DNA of 64,000 nucleotides, taken from Clostridia bacterium. Its GTDB lineage: Bacteria; Bacillota; Clostridia; Acetivibrionales; DSM-2933. The notes beneath the pieces are model-generated. The model had not been told where the DNA came from. It searched no databases and saw only the letters and a program-made list of their open reading frames with translations. The position numbers were made by a program, and so were the translations under genes. Shown piece by piece: positions 19,202-27,472 of this stretch (position 1 is its first letter; each line of letters starts with the position of its first letter). The stretch is from positions 23,942 to 87,941 of the forward strand of contig JAOAEJ010000041.1 in NCBI GenBank assembly GCA_026416815.1, read 5' to 3'.

Positions 19202-21445
19202 TTATTGAAACTTTACCATTCCGGTACCGTCTATGTTAATCTTGTATAAGTCCCGTGTATTGGTTAATTCTTTGGGGGCGCCAAAGTAGTATATGTGCTC
19301 GCCAATAATATTAATTGGCAGGCTTATTTCGCTGTTGAGCTTAGTTTTACCTGTCCCGTCAAGCTTTATTTTGTACAGACTATCTCCGTCGGAATAGTTG
19401 CTATAATAAGCCCAGCCATTTGATATATTAAATGTATTGGAGTTATCATCCGTTAACTTAGCCTTTTCCGACCCATCGGTTTTAACCTTATAGATTTTGC
19501 TCCCATCGGAATCATTTGTATAGTAGAGCCAGTTGTCCTCTACGTTTATGGTATAGGTAGAATCATCACTTAATTTTGTCATTTCGGTACCGTCAGTTTT
19601 TATTTTGTATATATTACCTTTGAACATATCTGCGTCAGCAGAGTCGTCTATGTAATAAATCCAGTCACCAACAACAATCAGATTACAGCTTTCGCTGTCA
19701 TTTAACCGGGTATTGGAGGTACCGTCAGTCTTAACTTTGAATATTTCCCCATCTTCCGAGGCATTGCTGTAGTAAATCCAGCCTCCCGTTACATAGAGTG
19801 AATCAGCTGCTACATCGCTAACCTTTTCCTTATTTGATCCGTCAAGGTTCACTTTGTAAATCTTACCCTCATCAGAACTATTGCTATAGTAAATCCAATC
19901 ACCGATGACGTTTATATTCAGGCACGAATCATCACTGATTTTCGTTTTGTCGGTACCATTCAGCTTCATTTTGTATAAGCCGGTATCATTAAAAATGTCG
20001 GCATAATATATCCAGTTGCCTTGCTTTGCTGTGAATCCGAAGTTTGAAATATTTGACGTAGTATTTCCGTACTTATTTACCTCAAACATAGTAATCGCTT
20101 CATCAATAAGTTTTTTCTCAGAAGCAATATCAAATATATTATCGGTATCGCTTATAACAATAAGGCCGCTGCTGTAAAAAACTTTTTTACCAAGGGCATC
20201 CGCAAGTTTTGCCAATGGAATGTGTAGCCTGTTGTTTATACTTTCAGCGGCTACATCAAGAATAACTTCTTTATTGTTTACGAGCATTTTCTTGCTTCCG
20301 GTTTTTAATTTTATAACCTTATTATTAAGACTAATGGTTGCTGTGGAGGTTACTTTATCCCAAGTTATTTTTGCACCGAGACTTTGTGCAACAAAGCTCA
20401 CCGGTACAAGTGTCCTGCCATTTTTGACAATAGGCTTTACCGAAGGATTTGCCGGGTCTATATTTGTTTCAGTATTCTTTACTACGGCTTTTGAACTTCC
20501 TATAAATAAGACAATGGCATTTTTCAGCCTATTCTCCAATCCCATAGGATTAACCACTATAGGAAGGCTCACTGTATTGCTCTTAGCGTCGGAGAAGGTT
20601 ACAAATACTGTTCCCGCACTAATGCCGGTAACCGTAGCATTACTCCCGGATATTTTAACATCTGCCTTTGCAAAGGGGGAAAGAATAAACTTATCAATAT
20701 TACCATATGTAAGAGGCAAATACTCTGAGGAACTAATTATTGTACTATCTACAACCTTATAGGGAGCGGTGCCTCCTCTTATATTTACAGTTATAGAACT
20801 GCCTTCATTAATGCTTACAAAAGTTGGATCAAACTCGAAGTATTTACTGTACAGTCCCATATAATCGATTATTATAGTCAAAGCCTCTGGTCGTAAGTCC
20901 GACTTGAGAGCCTTATTGTTCAGCACTTCCTCAGTTACCTTCCATACGCTGTACCATTCTCCGGTATGCATATATGTCTGAGCTTTTACAAGGGAAGTTA
21001 TAATGGATACTGTAAAGTTGTCCTTTAGTTTAACTTGAGCCTTTTCAAGTATAGGAAGTGCTTTTTCCGGGCTGAAATAATCATCCATGACAGTGAGGTA
21101 GCCAAGGCAGAACAGTATGTCACCCTCGAGTGTATCAAGGTCGAGGTCTTTTACTGATTTTTTATAAAGATACTCGGAGAAATACGCTGCATTGTTTTTT
21201 CCATCGGTATCCCACCCAAGAGCATTGATTACAGCCGCTTTGACATCAATAGGATTAGTCTGGGAAGCGAGGTATTGTGCAATTTTAGGAGTCATAATCT
21301 TCGATTCCTTGGCTTCCTTCACTATATCCACGTCCATGTAAGCCTCTGAAAACGGTGTGGAAGTAATAGGTGAATCGGCATATGCAGCTATGGATAGGGC
21401 AAAAAAGCAAGCCAATAGCACTAAAGCGAGAAGTAGTTTTTTCAT
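19202..21445 (-). CDS. secreted protein with stalk domain and DUF5050-type beta-propeller repeats
   Basis: The start is the ATG at 21445 because GGGGGAATC lies just before it; a TTG five codons earlier is part of that site. 747 residues. There is a signal peptide (KKLLLALVLLACFFALSIAAYA). The first 200 residues contain helical TPR-like sequence, then a short Ig-like stretch (GTVFVTFSDAKSN). A copper-amine-oxidase N-terminal-like stalk domain follows (GRTLVPVSFVAQSLGAKITWD... HIPLAKLADALGK). The last 280 residues are about seven repeats of the form GDWIYYSN..DxGKIYKVxxDGT, the DUF5050 beta-propeller. It is an extracellular protein of unknown binding role and no catalytic motif was seen. Confidence 0.85.
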   Translation of the reverse strand: MKKLLLALVLLACFFALSIAAYADSPITSTPFSEAYMDVDIVKEAKESKIMTPKIAQYLASQTNPIDVKAAVINALGWDTDGKNNAAYFSEYLYKKSVKDLDLDTLEGDILFCLGYLTVMDDYFSPEKALPILEKAQVKLKDNFTVSIITSLVKAQTYMHTGEWYSVWKVTEEVLNNKALKSDLRPEALTIIIDYMGLYSKYFEFDPTFVSINEGSSITVNIRGGTAPYKVVDSTIISSSEYLPLTYGNIDKFILSPFAKADVKISGSNATVTGISAGTVFVTFSDAKSNTVSLPIVVNPMGLENRLKNAIVLFIGSSKAVVKNTETNIDPANPSVKPIVKNGRTLVPVSFVAQSLGAKITWDKVTSTATISLNNKVIKLKTGSKKMLVNNKEVILDVAAESINNRLHIPLAKLADALGKKVFYSSGLIVISDTDNIFDIASEKKLIDEAITMFEVNKYGNTTSNISNFGFTAKQGNWIYYADIFNDTGLYKMKLNGTDKTKISDDSCLNINVIGDWIYYSNSSDEGKIYKVNLDGSNKEKVSDVAADSLYVTGGWIYYSNASEDGEIFKVKTDGTSNTRLNDSESCNLIVVGDWIYYIDDSADADMFKGNIYKIKTDGTEMTKLSDDSTYTINVEDNWLYYTNDSDGSKIYKVKTDGSEKAKLTDDNSNTFNISNGWAYYSNYSDGDSLYKIKLDGTGKTKLNSEISLPINIIGEHIYYFGAPKELTNTRDLYKINIDGTGMVKFQ

Positions 21446-21591
21446 TTGTGATTCCCCCAATAATTATTAGTATATATACCTTTGGCATTATGTTAACAAC
21501 TATATTCTACCATAGTAGATAAGAGTTTTCCATAAAAGATTATAAAATCCTAGAGTGTTGAAAATTTATAACTGATAAAGTAAAATAGGAA

Positions 21592-21715
21592 CTATATAAA
21601 TTGCAATAATGATATTACAAGGAAAAAATTGATTATCGCAATATAACTTAAGGTAACAAATTGCAAAAAAGATTTATGGAGAATTTCGTTGTAGACTCTT
21701 TTTTGCAATTTATAT
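21592..21715. repeat. MITE-like repeat, copy A
   Basis: A non-coding element of about 125 bp with ends CTATATAAATTGCAA and TTGCAATTTATATA that are inverted repeats of each other. Its reverse complement matches copy B at 33583-33706 with only about nine differences. It sits directly upstream of the fur-family gene. Confidence 0.85.
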
Positions 21716-21742
21716 ATATCAAAAGTAAAAGGATGTATTCAG

Positions 21743-22168
21743 GTGTTAAAGAAGCAAGATAAAGATAATATATTGACCAGACAGGGATATAAAAATACAA
21801 AGTCAAGACAGGCAGTTGTTGACATTCTGGAGGCTTCCCAATTAGCTTTATCAGCTGATGATATATATTTAAAAATAAAAGAATCGGGAAATTCAACAAA
21901 CCTTTCCACTGTGTACAGGACACTTGAGCTCATGGAAAGCAAGGGACTTGTGAATAAAATCATAATGAGTGATGGTAAGGCTCGTTTTGAATTGACTGGT
22001 GACGCACATAAGCATAGTTTGATATGCACGGGATGTCATAAGATGGTACCGATAGATTTTTGCCCCCTTGAGGCCCTTCAAAATGATGTAGGTAAAAAGA
22101 CAAGCTTTGATATAACAGGGCATAAGCTTGAACTGTATGGAATATGCCCAGAGTGTAAAAAAATGTAG
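21743..22168 (+). CDS. Fur-family metalloregulator, probably Zur-like
   Basis: The start is GTG with AAAAGGATG about nine bases upstream. 141 residues. The winged helix has RQGYKNTKSRQAVVDIL and NLSTVYRTLELMESKGLV, the DNA-recognition helix typical of Fur proteins. HKHSLICTGCHKM and the terminal GHKLELYGICPECKK supply the CxxC pairs of the structural zinc site, and the HxHxxxC region forms the sensory site. The metal cannot be assigned firmly. A Zur role is inferred from the 7-1-7 Fur-type box in front of znuA 2.3 kb downstream, with no other Fur protein in the window. A MITE-like element occupies its promoter region, which could have changed its expression. Confidence 0.88.
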   Translation: MLKKQDKDNILTRQGYKNTKSRQAVVDILEASQLALSADDIYLKIKESGNSTNLSTVYRTLELMESKGLVNKIIMSDGKARFELTGDAHKHSLICTGCHKMVPIDFCPLEALQNDVGKKTSFDITGHKLELYGICPECKKM

Positions 22169-22175
22169 TCTGAAA

Positions 22176-22218
22176 CAGGGTGCTTGAAGGTATTTGTCGT
22201 CGAGTTACCCTGCTTTTT
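22176..22218 (+). terminator. weak hairpin after the Fur-family gene
   Basis: Six-bp arms CAGGGT and ACCCTG with a 25-nt loop, then CTTTTTCT. Confidence 0.45.
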
Positions 22219-22406
22219 CTATCAGATATCTTTAAATTCAGAGTCTCCTATTCCGTTACCCTTTATTTCTTCTCAATACTTACTCATGTTAACTAAAAGC
22301 TTTGTAAAAAATAATTAACTGTAAATACTATATATGATTTTGTATATCAATCAGTTTATTTCTCAATGAGCTTAAAAGCATTGGCCGAAAAGGAGACTAT
22401 AAAAAG

Positions 22407-24287
22407 ATGAGTATTGATTTTAGAGAAGTTGGAGCACAAATAAACGGCAATGAATGTTTTTTCAAGGTATGGGCACCGGACGCTCAGGATGTATATACCG
22501 TTTTTGAAAAGGAAGGCTGGCAGAAGCGCCAAGACCATAAACTTAATAAAGTAGATGGCGATTACTGGCAGGGCACATTACACGATGTAGGTGTTGGTGA
22601 CGAATACAGGTATCTTATCATACCTAAAGAATATACCGAGTATAATGAGGAAGCGTTTAGAAAGATTGACCCGGCAGCAAGAGACACCCTTCATTCAAAT
22701 CCTTATGACAAGGATAATAATGCAATTATCGTGAGCCCCTCCTACAACTGGGCTCCATTTGTCACACCAAAGTATGAGGATTTTATTATTTATCAAGTTC
22801 ATCCCGGTACATTTGCCGGCACAAATGATGAGTTTAGTCAAGAAGTTAACAATCTGCCCGACAAGATTGCAAAGTTTAAGCACATTAAATGGAAGCTGGG
22901 CTATATCAGGGACCTTGGGTTTAATGCAATTCAGCTTATGCCAATTCAGGAGTTTAAGGGAAATCAGTCTTACGGGTATGAGCCTACGAATTTTTTTGCG
23001 GTAGAGTCAGCATACGGTACTCCCGATGAATTCAGGGAATTTGTTAATGAAGCACATAAGATTGGGTTAGCTGTATTAGTAGACGTAGTTTATAATCATG
23101 TTGGTAATGCCTTAAGCAAAGACAATCCGCAGGATAATCCTTTTTTAAACTATGATATCGATGGGCAGAAAATATACCTGTCGGAGTATCAAACATCATG
23201 GGGGACGGCCCCTGCATTCTGGAAGAATGAGGTCAAGGACTTTTTTGTTTCCAATGCTAAGATGTATTTTAGAGAGTACAATATAGACGGTATGAGGGTG
23301 GACGCTACCAGAGCGATAGAAGATAACCGGGGATGGGGAAATGATGGATGGCGTTTTTTACAGCATCTGACCTGGTGTCTGAAGGAAGAATTCCCCAACA
23401 AGTATATTATAGCCGAACACCTTCCGGAACATGATACCATAATAAACGGTGCAGGATTCCATGCTATATGGTTTGTTAATGCGCACCACGAATTCCAGAA
23501 GATGATGGAGTATGAATTCCATCCCGAATACGGAGACCCCATAGATAAGCTTAAATATATAGTAGGTAAAAATTTTGGATACGGGCACAACTATGAGCAC
23601 CAATGGAGGCTTGTAAAATACCTGCTTGGTTCCCATGACGACGTTGCCGATTTTGATAAGGGCGGTACCATATGGAAGCCTAATATCGACGAAAGGCACA
23701 GGTACTTTGCTGATTTCTTTGGAGGACGCGAAAATGAGTACGCGCGGGAAAAAGCAAGATTGGGTTGGGCACTGAATGTTGCTATGATGGGCAATCCCAT
23801 GATGTTTATGGGATTGGAATGTCACATGCCCGGCTACTGGCACGACTCGGAGTATGATGGTCACAGGTTTAACTGGTCTGTAGCTGGAGACCATATAGGT
23901 ATGCCTATGAGAAACATGGTACGGGATGTTAATTGGGTGAGATGGAACAATCCTGCATTAAGAAATGAAACCATTGACATTGTACACGAAGACTACGACA
24001 ACAAAGTACTGGCTTTTAAAAGGTATGTGCCGGGCGGTGACAATGTGATTTTAACCATTGTCAATGTTAGCAGCAGGGATTTCGGAGGACACAGCTATGG
24101 CGCGCATACAGGGGGGCAGAGAGGGCAGTGGGAGCAAATTTTTTGCAGCCAGGACCCGATATATGGAGGCCGCGAAGGAGTAGGCAATGCATTTTACCAA
24201 CCCTGGACCCAAGGTGATGGACGTATATACATTAATGTGCCTAGATTCAGTGTTGTTATGATGAAATTAATAAAATACGAACAATAA
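22407..24287 (+). CDS. GH13 alpha-glucan enzyme, branching-enzyme-like
   Basis: 626 residues. It has an N-terminal CBM48-like beta domain (ECFFKVWAPDAQDVYTVFE) and then a GH13 barrel with all signature regions: VDVVYNHVGN (region I), GMRVDATRAI with the nucleophile Asp (region II), YIIAEHLPEHD with the acid/base Glu (region III) and LLGSHDDV (region IV, HD). The layout, with QLMPIQEFKGNQSYGYEPTNFFAVESAYGTPDEFREFV, is that of glycogen branching enzymes and malto-oligosyltrehalose trehalohydrolases. There is no signal peptide, so it acts in the cytoplasm, probably on storage glycogen. No other glycogen genes are nearby. The exact specificity is open. Confidence 0.82.
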   Translation: MSIDFREVGAQINGNECFFKVWAPDAQDVYTVFEKEGWQKRQDHKLNKVDGDYWQGTLHDVGVGDEYRYLIIPKEYTEYNEEAFRKIDPAARDTLHSNPYDKDNNAIIVSPSYNWAPFVTPKYEDFIIYQVHPGTFAGTNDEFSQEVNNLPDKIAKFKHIKWKLGYIRDLGFNAIQLMPIQEFKGNQSYGYEPTNFFAVESAYGTPDEFREFVNEAHKIGLAVLVDVVYNHVGNALSKDNPQDNPFLNYDIDGQKIYLSEYQTSWGTAPAFWKNEVKDFFVSNAKMYFREYNIDGMRVDATRAIEDNRGWGNDGWRFLQHLTWCLKEEFPNKYIIAEHLPEHDTIINGAGFHAIWFVNAHHEFQKMMEYEFHPEYGDPIDKLKYIVGKNFGYGHNYEHQWRLVKYLLGSHDDVADFDKGGTIWKPNIDERHRYFADFFGGRENEYAREKARLGWALNVAMMGNPMMFMGLECHMPGYWHDSEYDGHRFNWSVAGDHIGMPMRNMVRDVNWVRWNNPALRNETIDIVHEDYDNKVLAFKRYVPGGDNVILTIVNVSSRDFGGHSYGAHTGGQRGQWEQIFCSQDPIYGGREGVGNAFYQPWTQGDGRIYINVPRFSVVMMKLIKYEQ

Positions 24288-24317
24288 ACCTTAGTATTAA
24301 TATATTTATGAATTAAA

Positions 24318-24338
24318 GATAGTTTACAGTAAACTATC
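24318..24338. promoter_or_regulatory. 21-bp palindrome, copy 1
   Basis: Perfect 10-bp arms GATAGTTTAC and GTAAACTATC around one A. The same palindrome, with a C at the centre, occurs upstream of purL at 37180-37200. It looks like a dimer operator, although here it lies between a stop codon and a terminator. Confidence 0.55.
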
Positions 24339-24347
24339 TATAGAGAG

Positions 24348-24390
24348 CAGGCAAAGTAAACCCTATAACGGCTTACTTTGCCTGTTTTTT
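24348..24390 (+). terminator. terminator of the GH13 gene
   Basis: 12-bp arms CAGGCAAAGTAA and TTACTTTGCCTG followed by T6. Confidence 0.92.
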
Positions 24391-24444
24391 ATAAAGCCGT
24401 ATTGACTTTAATGTTGCGGAATATCTATAATAGTAGTAGTCAAA

Positions 24445-24459
24445 TGCAAATCATTTGCA
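24445..24459. promoter_or_regulatory. Fur/Zur-type operator of the znu operon
   Basis: TGCAAAT-C-ATTTGCA is a perfect 7-1-7 inverted repeat, the architecture bound by Fur-family dimers. It lies 75 bp before the znuA start and differs in sequence from Fur (TGATAAT) and PerR (TTATAAT) boxes, so a zinc regulator is the likely ligand. Confidence 0.75.
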
Positions 24460-24534
24460 ATTAAATGTTTAATGTTGAATAATAGTGGCAATATTAATGG
24501 ATATATATTAACAAGACAGGGAGATAATAAGAAA

Positions 24535-25461
24535 ATGAAGAGTAACTTGGTAAAAACGGCATGTCTGGTATTGGTAATAGGCCTTGTTTTCGCAGTTGGC
24601 TGCAGCAAACAGACGAGCGAAGATGTTAAAGCAAATCATGATGGAAAGTTATCGGTGCATACAAGTTTTTATACAATGGCTGATTTTGCTGCTAAAATAG
24701 GCGGCGATAAGATAAAAATAACAAACCTTGTTCCCTCAGGTACCGAGCCGCACGATTGGGAACCGGCACCAAAGGACATTGCAAGCCTTGAAAAAGCAGA
24801 CGTATTTATTTACAACGGGGCCGGAATGGAAGGCTGGGTAGAAAAAATACTTGGATCGATTAACAACGAAAAAACCACTGTTCTAGAAGCTTCAAAGGGA
24901 TTAAAGCTTTTGGAAAACGCTGATAAAGACGAAGGACTGCAATATGATCCCCATGTATGGCTGAATCCTGCCCTTGCAAAAAAGCAGTTGGAAGCAATTA
25001 AAAACACATTTGTTTCTGTAGATTCGGCTAATAAAAGCTACTACGAGAAAAATTACAATGAGTATATATTAAAATTTGATGAATTAGATAAAGAATATAA
25101 TCAAACTGTTGCAAGCTTTTCAAAGAAGGATCTGGTCGTAGCTCATGAAGCGTTTGGGTATTTATGCAATGCCTATGGTTTAAAGCAGGTAGCGATAGAA
25201 GGACTGGGCGCGGAATCGGAACCTACTCCGGCTAGAATGGCTGAGATTTCTAAGTTTGCTAAAGAAAATGAAGTAAAGGTCATTTTCTTTGAAGAACTGA
25301 TAAGTCCTAAGATAGCAGAAACAATAGCAAGCGAAGTCGGTGCAGCTACCGATGTTTTAAATCCTCTTGAGGGTCTAAGCGATGAGCAAGTCAAGGCGGG
25401 TAAGGAATACCTTTCGGTAATGAGAGATAACCTCAAGGCGCTGGAAAGGGCGCTGAAGTAA
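24535..25461 (+). CDS. znuA: zinc ABC transporter substrate-binding lipoprotein
   Basis: The start is taken as ATG 24535, which gives a proper lipoprotein signal; the upstream extension is not signal-like. 308 residues. The lipobox is FAVGC with the lipidated Cys at about residue 23. It is a cluster A-I (ZnuA/AdcA/MntA) binding protein: HTSFYTMADFAAKIGGDKIKITNLVPSGTEPHDWEP carries the first metal His, YDPHVWLNPALAK the second, VVAHEAFGYL the third, and the terminal Asp/Glu site is near FFEELISPK. The long His-rich loop of many ZnuA proteins is missing. Zinc is preferred over manganese because of the Zur-like box. Confidence 0.9.
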   Translation: MKSNLVKTACLVLVIGLVFAVGCSKQTSEDVKANHDGKLSVHTSFYTMADFAAKIGGDKIKITNLVPSGTEPHDWEPAPKDIASLEKADVFIYNGAGMEGWVEKILGSINNEKTTVLEASKGLKLLENADKDEGLQYDPHVWLNPALAKKQLEAIKNTFVSVDSANKSYYEKNYNEYILKFDELDKEYNQTVASFSKKDLVVAHEAFGYLCNAYGLKQVAIEGLGAESEPTPARMAEISKFAKENEVKVIFFEELISPKIAETIASEVGAATDVLNPLEGLSDEQVKAGKEYLSVMRDNLKALERALK

Positions 25462-25700
25462 GCCAGCGTTAAAATAATTGGAATAATTATAGGTTGTATA
25501 ACTTGTTGTGCTAGTTTCTCTAAAGCCTACTTTAAATGGGGTGCAGGGAACTCCCTGCGGAATCCAATGGAACATTGGCGGGGAAGCGGGGGGTCCCCGC
25601 AAAACTAATATCCTCCTTACCTTCGAGGGAAGGAGCTAGAGGATGGGGGGCTACCAGCTAGCGCGACGCATTAATTTAAATAAAAGGTATGGTATGGGCA
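25462..25700 (+). other. GC-rich hairpin cluster inside the znu operon
   Basis: The gap between znuA and znuC is far more GC-rich than its surroundings and folds into several small stems: GCAGGGA/TCCCTGC (25543-25558), CCAATG/CATTGG (25564-25578), GCGGGGA/TCCCCGC (about 25578-25600) and CTCCTTACC/GGAAGGAG (about 25612-25635). No coding pattern is present. It could be an RNA stabiliser, an attenuator or a REP-like mobile sequence. Confidence 0.6.
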
Positions 25701-26480
25701 ATGAAAAAAGTGATTGAAGCAAAACACCTTAGCTTTGGGTACGACAATAAATTAATTCTGGAAAACATAAACTTTTCAATAGACAAAGGTGACTATCTAG
25801 GAATTATAGGCTCAAACGGTTCGGGTAAAAGTACCTTAATTAAGCTACTACTGGCTACACTCAAACCTTCAGGCGGCGAAATAAAAATATTAGGTGAGAG
25901 AATAGACAAGTTCAGAAGGTGGGATAAGATTGGTTACGTATCCCAGAAGGCAAACTCCTTTAACACCAGCTTTCCTGCTACTGTTGAGGAAGTAGTAGCA
26001 GCCAACCTGTATTCAAGAGTAGGTCTGTTCAGACGCCCCGGTAAGGAGCATAGGAAGCAGGTAGATAATGCACTGGAGCTTGTCGGCATGAGGGAGTATA
26101 AGTCAAGATTGATAGGCGAGCTCTCGGGAGGGCAGCAGCAGAGGGTATTTATAGCCAGGGTACTTGTAAGTCAGCCTGAAATAATGTTTCTTGACGAGCC
26201 TACCGTAGGTATCGATGCCAAATCAGAGGAAGCGGTTTACTGCATGCTGGCAAGGCTGAATAAGGAATTGGGAATAACCATAGTATTGATAAGCCACGAT
26301 ACAAGTGCAATTACTGTACATGCAAACAAAATAGCTTGCATGGGGAATAAGGGATTAATCATCCATGACCCGAAAGAAAAAATGACCGAGGAATTCATTA
26401 CAGAACTTTACGGCTACGGTGTAAATTTGCATGCACACAGGCATGACTGCAGGAATTGCATAAGGAAAGAGGTTGTATAA
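25701..26480 (+). CDS. znuC: zinc ABC transporter ATP-binding protein
   Basis: The start is placed at ATG 25701; another ATG at 25689 lies only one base after AAAAGG, too close. 259 residues. Walker A GSNGSGKST, the Q-loop in GYVSQKANSF, ABC signature LSGGQQQRV, Walker B IMFLDEPTVGID and the switch His in LISHD are all intact. It drives metal import through ZnuB at the cytoplasmic membrane face. The C-terminus is His/Cys-rich (HAHRHDCRNC), which may hold zinc. The stop codon shares one base with the znuB start (TAATG), so the two are coupled. Confidence 0.93.
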   Translation: MKKVIEAKHLSFGYDNKLILENINFSIDKGDYLGIIGSNGSGKSTLIKLLLATLKPSGGEIKILGERIDKFRRWDKIGYVSQKANSFNTSFPATVEEVVAANLYSRVGLFRRPGKEHRKQVDNALELVGMREYKSRLIGELSGGQQQRVFIARVLVSQPEIMFLDEPTVGIDAKSEEAVYCMLARLNKELGITIVLISHDTSAITVHANKIACMGNKGLIIHDPKEKMTEEFITELYGYGVNLHAHRHDCRNCIRKEVV

Positions 26481-27334
26481 TGCTAGAAATGATTCAAAAC
26501 GACTTTATATTTCAATATGGTTTTATGCAGAGGGCCTTTATAGTAGGTATATTGATTGCTGTAATAACTCCTTGTATAGGGGTCATTGTGGTATTAAAAC
26601 GGCTTTCGATGACAGGAGATGCACTCTCACACAGTTCTCTTGCCGGTGTAGCTACAGGCCTGGTGGCAGGTGTAAATCCCATATTGGGAGCGATAGTTTT
26701 CTCCATAGCAGCTGCCTTTGGTATAGAGCGCATTAGGAAAACATTTCCCAAATATTCTGAGGTAGCAATTGCCATTATAATGTCCACGGGTATAGGTCTT
26801 GCCGGAATACTCTCAGGTTTTGTAAAGAATTCCGCTGCTTTTGGAAGTTTCTTATTCGGGAGTATTGTAGCTATAAGTGACTTTGAGCTGTATATAGTCA
26901 TAGGATTAAGTGTTTTGGTAACACTTACGGTAGTACTACTATATAAAGAATTGTTTTATATGACCTTTGACGAAGAAGCGGCAAGGCTGGCAGGTATGCC
27001 GACAGCAATAGTAAACTTCATATTTACGCTGCTCACTGCTATCACCATATCAATTTCTGCAAGGACAGTAGGAACGCTGGTTATATCATCCTTAATGGTT
27101 ATACCCGTTGCTTCTGCACTCCAAGTAGCCAAAAGCTTCAGACAGACTGTTTTATACTCAGTGACTTTTGCAGTGACTTCTACTGTACTGGGACTTTTCA
27201 TATCCTACTATGCAGGCTTTAAGCCCGGTGGAACAATAGTACTTATAGGTATAATCATACTTGTATCGGTACTTGCATACAAAAACATCGTGAAGAAAGC
27301 CTTAATTCAGAGAACGGTTAAGGTGAACTTATAA
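26480..27334 (+). CDS. znuB: zinc ABC transporter permease
   Basis: 284 residues from ATG 26480. It is an ABC-3 family membrane subunit with about eight hydrophobic helices. GVIVVLKRLSMTGDALSHSSLAGVATG is the family's most conserved stretch, and FDEEAARLAGMP is the coupling loop that contacts ZnuC. The C-terminus LAYKNIVKK is basic and cytoplasmic. It is the last gene of the znuACB operon. The next downstream signal is the htpG CIRCE. Confidence 0.92.
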   Translation: MLEMIQNDFIFQYGFMQRAFIVGILIAVITPCIGVIVVLKRLSMTGDALSHSSLAGVATGLVAGVNPILGAIVFSIAAAFGIERIRKTFPKYSEVAIAIIMSTGIGLAGILSGFVKNSAAFGSFLFGSIVAISDFELYIVIGLSVLVTLTVVLLYKELFYMTFDEEAARLAGMPTAIVNFIFTLLTAITISISARTVGTLVISSLMVIPVASALQVAKSFRQTVLYSVTFAVTSTVLGLFISYYAGFKPGGTIVLIGIIILVSVLAYKNIVKKALIQRTVKVNL

Positions 27335-27373
27335 AAGCTATAATGTGATATTAAAAGTAATAAGGAATAATTA

Positions 27374-27400
27374 TTAGCACTCTCGGCAAGAGAGTGCTAA
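27374..27400. promoter_or_regulatory. CIRCE element (HrcA operator)
   Basis: TTAGCACTC-N9-GAGTGCTAA, a perfect match to CIRCE, ends 7 bp before the -35 box of htpG. It predicts repression by HrcA and induction on heat shock. Confidence 0.95.
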
Positions 27401-27407
27401 ATTTATC

Positions 27408-27436
27408 TTGACACCTTTTTGTGGGAGTTGTATCAT
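27408..27436 (+). promoter_or_regulatory. sigma-A promoter of htpG
   Basis: -35 TTGACA (27408-27413), a 17-bp spacer, then -10 TATCAT (27431-27436), 37 bp before the htpG ATG. AGGAGG at 27460-27465 is the ribosome site. Confidence 0.85.
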
Positions 27437-27472
27437 ATATATGGTAATTAAACTATAACAGGAGGGTATTGC

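Noticed and set aside
26473..26736. Plus-strand frame overlapping the znuC/znuB junction
   Set aside because: It is out of frame with znuB, which has full ABC-3 permease motifs and a coupled start.
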